Shown here: piece by piece, positions 41,956 through 43,533 of the stretch
Position numbering within the stretch: position 1 is the first letter of the stretch
Layout: every line of letters begins with the position of its first letter
Assembly: GCA_018712245.1 (NCBI GenBank)
Contig: DVHE01000032.1
Coordinates: forward strand, 1-43,533
Direction: 5' to 3'
Source of the DNA: Candidatus Avoscillospira avicola
Lineage (GTDB): Bacteria > Bacillota > Clostridia > Oscillospirales > Oscillospiraceae
Length of the DNA: 43,533 nucleotides
Program-made: the position numbers and the translations under genes
Notes under the pieces: generated by a model
What the model saw: only the letters and a program-made list of their open reading frames with translations
The model's database searches: none
What the model was told of the DNA's origin: nothing

Positions 41956-41985
41956 AAAAGTGCCCCCTTGGGAATTTTTTGCTCC

Positions 41986-42014
41986 ATTATATCACACCAG
42001 GGCCGCCGCGTCGA
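41986..42014 (-). promoter_or_regulatory. extended -10 promoter of the GTPase-ribonuclease gene
   Basis: On the minus strand TCGACG (42014-42009), a 17-base spacer ending in TGA and TATAAT (41991-41986) form an extended -10 promoter. The predicted start near 41979 gives a leader of only about 24 bases. Confidence 0.65.
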
Positions 42015-42076
42015 GGGACGGTTTCTCCCGATTGCGGCCTGAGCCGGAGAATTTCCTGGCTCAGGCGATTTTTTCC

Positions 42077-42105
42077 TTGACTTCTCCTAAAAAAACAACT
42101 ATAAT
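42077..42105 (+). promoter_or_regulatory. rpsF-ssb-rpsR promoter
   Basis: TTGACT (42077-42082), a 17-base spacer and a perfect TATAAT (42100-42105) form a strong housekeeping promoter, with a predicted start near 42112. This gives a leader of about 75 bases. Confidence 0.85.
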
Positions 42106-42111
42106 ACTATG

Positions 42112-42158
42112 GCCTGTGTACAGGCTGAAGAATCCTTGCCACCGGCGCGACCGGTGGC
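42112..42158 (+). ncRNA. structured rpsF leader, possible S6:S18 autoregulatory element
   Basis: The leader contains two stems: GCCTG/CAGGC (42112-42125) and GCCACCGG/CCGGTGGC (42138-42145, 42151-42158) around CGCGA. S6:S18 complexes in many bacteria bind a stem carrying a CCG motif in the rpsF leader; this hairpin contains CCG next to the loop. The match to that motif is only by eye. Confidence 0.45.
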
Positions 42159-42185
42159 CATACGTCCAAAAGGAGGTGCAACGAA

Positions 42186-42482
42186 ATGGCAAAAGTTTCC
42201 GGCAAGTACGAGGTCCTCTACATCCTCGATCCCGCTCTGGGCGAGGAGGCGACTGCGGCTCTCGTGGAAAAATTCAAGGCACTCGTTGAGGGGAATGGTA
42301 CCCTTACCAGCATTGACGAGTGGGGCAAGCGCCGCCTGGCCTACCCCATCAATGACCTGATGGAGGGCTACTACGTCCTGATGACCTTTGACGCCAAGCC
42401 CGAGTTCCCTGCGGAACTGGACCGCGTGTTCAAGATCACTGAAGGCGTGATGCGCTCTCTCATCACCGACGTGGAAGTGTAA
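42186..42482 (+). CDS. rpsF: 30S ribosomal protein S6
   Basis: This 98-residue protein binds 16S rRNA together with S18 in the platform of the small subunit. The N-terminus KYEVLYILDPALGEEATAALVEKFKALVEGNG and the central SIDEWGKRRLAYPINDLMEGYYVLMTFDA are classic S6. The ATG at 42186 follows AAAAGGAGG. It is the first gene of the rpsF-ssb-rpsR operon, 10 bases before ssb. No odd features are seen. Confidence 0.98.
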   Translation: MAKVSGKYEVLYILDPALGEEATAALVEKFKALVEGNGTLTSIDEWGKRRLAYPINDLMEGYYVLMTFDAKPEFPAELDRVFKITEGVMRSLITDVEV

Positions 42483-42492
42483 GGAGGCAGCC

Positions 42493-43017
42493 ATGCTCAA
42501 CCACATCGTTCTCATGGGCCGTCTCACCCGGGACCCGGAGCTGCGCCGGACTGGCAGCGGCATTCCGGTGGCCTCTTTTTCCCTGGCGGTGGACCGAGAC
42601 TTCGGCTCCAACCGGGAGACCGGCGAGAAGGAAACCGACTTCATCGATATCGTCGCCTGGCGCTCCACCGCGGAGTTCGTCTCCCGCTACTTCACCAAGG
42701 GCCGGATGGCCGTGGTCAGCGGGCGGCTGCAGATCCGCGCCTGGACCGACAAGGACGGCAACAAGCGCCGCTCCGCCGAGGTGGTGGCGGACAACATCTA
42801 CTTCGGCGACAGCAAGCGCGACGGCGGCTTTGACCAGGGCGGCCAGGGCGGCTCCGGCTACGGCAGCCAGGGCGGCCACGGCGGTTCCGGTTACGGCCAG
42901 GGCGGCTACGGCGGCTTCAACCAGAGCTACAGTGCCCCGGCTCAGAGTGCGCCTTCCCAGGCTCCCAGCTCCGATTTCGCCATGCTGGAGGACGATGACT
43001 CCGAGCTTCCCTTCTGA
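42493..43017 (+). CDS. ssb: single-stranded DNA-binding protein
   Basis: This 174-residue homotetrameric protein coats single-stranded DNA during replication and repair. The OB fold covers about 1-105 ([20 protein letters not shown] at the start, then [31 protein letters not shown]). A Gly/Gln/Tyr-rich flexible linker covers about 110-155 and the acidic tail DDDSELPF binds partner enzymes. The ATG at 42493 follows AAGGAGG. It lies between rpsF and rpsR as in most Firmicutes. Confidence 0.98.
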   Translation: MLNHIVLMGRLTRDPELRRTGSGIPVASFSLAVDRDFGSNRETGEKETDFIDIVAWRSTAEFVSRYFTKGRMAVVSGRLQIRAWTDKDGNKRRSAEVVADNIYFGDSKRDGGFDQGGQGGSGYGSQGGHGGSGYGQGGYGGFNQSYSAPAQSAPSQAPSSDFAMLEDDDSELPF

Positions 43018-43061
43018 CCCTGCGGATTTTTTCACGAATACTTCGAGATAGGAGGATCCCA

Positions 43062-43295
43062 ATGGCTAACGATAGAATGCGTCCCCGTAAGCGCAAGAAG
43101 GTTTGCGCCTACTGCGTGGACAAGGTCGAGCATATCGACTACAAGGATACCGCCAAGCTGCGTCGTTACCTGTCCGAGCGCGGCAAGATTCTGCCCCGCC
43201 GCACCACCGGTATCTGCGCCGCCCATCAGCGGCAGCTGACCGTCGCCATCAAGCGCGCCCGGCACATCGCCCTGCTGCCCTACGTGGCCGACTGA
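43062..43295 (+). CDS. rpsR: 30S ribosomal protein S18
   Basis: This 77-residue protein partners S6 on the small-subunit platform. The sequence [18 protein letters not shown] then [41 protein letters not shown] is typical. It keeps Cys at 15 and 18 (CAYC) and another at about 52, so it is the Cys-containing form of S18. The ATG at 43062 follows AGGAGG. It closes the operon and is followed by a strong terminator. Confidence 0.98.
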   Translation: MANDRMRPRKRKKVCAYCVDKVEHIDYKDTAKLRRYLSERGKILPRRTTGICAAHQRQLTVAIKRARHIALLPYVAD

Positions 43296-43307
43296 TTTCA
43301 AAAAGCG

Positions 43308-43342
43308 ATCCGCCCACGGCCAAGGCCGCGGGCGGATTTTTT
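43308..43342 (+). terminator. rho-independent terminator of the rpsF operon
   Basis: ATCCGCCC (43308-43315) pairs with GGGCGGAT (43330-43337), with an inner CGGC/GCCG stem and a run of Ts to 43342. It lies 12 bases after the rpsR stop. Confidence 0.93.
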
Positions 43343-43375
43343 ATACTGCGGGCCATCGCGGTATCCCGTATATAA

Positions 43376-43405
43376 AGGAGATGCAGCGCTTATGCTGCAT
43401 CTCCT
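43376..43405. repeat. 12-bp perfect hairpin after rpsR
   Basis: AGGAGATGCAGC (43376-43387) and GCTGCATCTCCT (43394-43405) pair exactly around six bases. There is no T tract. The rest of the window to 43533 is GC-rich, with short IRs such as GCCGCCGC/GCGGCGG (43476-43492) and no gene seen. Confidence 0.55.
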
Positions 43406-43533
43406 GAGCGTGTCAAAAAACCTCCGGAAGCGGGAAATAAGCCTCGCAGAGTTTCGCCGCATCTCCGCGCCAAGAGCCGCCGCAAGCGGCGGTTGCGCTC
43501 CGAAACGCGCCTGCGGGCGCAGGCAGCGGCGAA

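Overview
The window looks like a GC-rich Clostridia chromosome, probably of the Oscillospiraceae/Ruminococcaceae type. This is inferred from Firmicutes-style AGGAGG ribosome binding sites, TTGACA/TATAAT promoters, a BMP-family nucleoside importer, LplB/YtcP-type sugar importers with YesN/YesL companions, and the rpsF-ssb-rpsR order. I see no phage, insertion sequence, CRISPR array, rRNA or tRNA.

Region 1 (183-15124) is a nucleoside scavenging island in two divergent arms. The leftward arm runs from uridine phosphorylase (12260) through an alpha/beta hydrolase, an ADP-ribosylglycohydrolase-like protein, a BMP lipoprotein, its ABC ATPase and two permeases, then a nucleoside hydrolase, an M20 amidohydrolase and a fucose-isomerase-like protein. 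The rightward arm is a YeiL-like Crp/Fnr regulator, purine nucleoside phosphorylase (deoD) and phosphopentomutase (deoB). Between the arms lie two near-identical palindromes. Each is centred 41.5 bases upstream of the predicted start of one of the two promoters, which is the textbook class II Crp/Fnr activator position. An internal terminator separates the binding-protein gene from the rest of the importer.

Region 2 (15125-19846) holds an intergenic stretch with a duplicated hairpin, a Gfo/Idh/MocA oxidoreductase with an EstA-like esterase, and a separate pair of uroporphyrinogen-decarboxylase-fold genes.

Region 3 (20026-39275) is a glycan island. It has a GH20 hexosaminidase and a rightward operon encoding an ATPase-less sugar importer (two permeases and a lipoprotein). 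A GH38 alpha-mannosidase and a GH3 glycosidase follow on the same strand. A leftward six-gene operon faces them: D-lyxose/mannose isomerase, PfkB kinase, mutarotase, GH2 beta-mannosidase, a YesN-like regulator with a degenerate receiver, and YesL. An AraC regulator diverges from this operon. Together they suggest import of a mannose-containing oligosaccharide (N-glycan core or mannan type), trimming, and conversion mannose -> fructose -> fructose 6-phosphate.

Region 4 (39406-43533) is conserved information-processing territory. One GTG-started gene fuses a Tet(M)-like translational GTPase to a YacP/Rae1-like NYN ribonuclease. The rpsF-ssb-rpsR operon follows, with a strong promoter, a structured leader and a terminator. 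The fusion protein and the symmetric double operator are the two most unusual things in the window.
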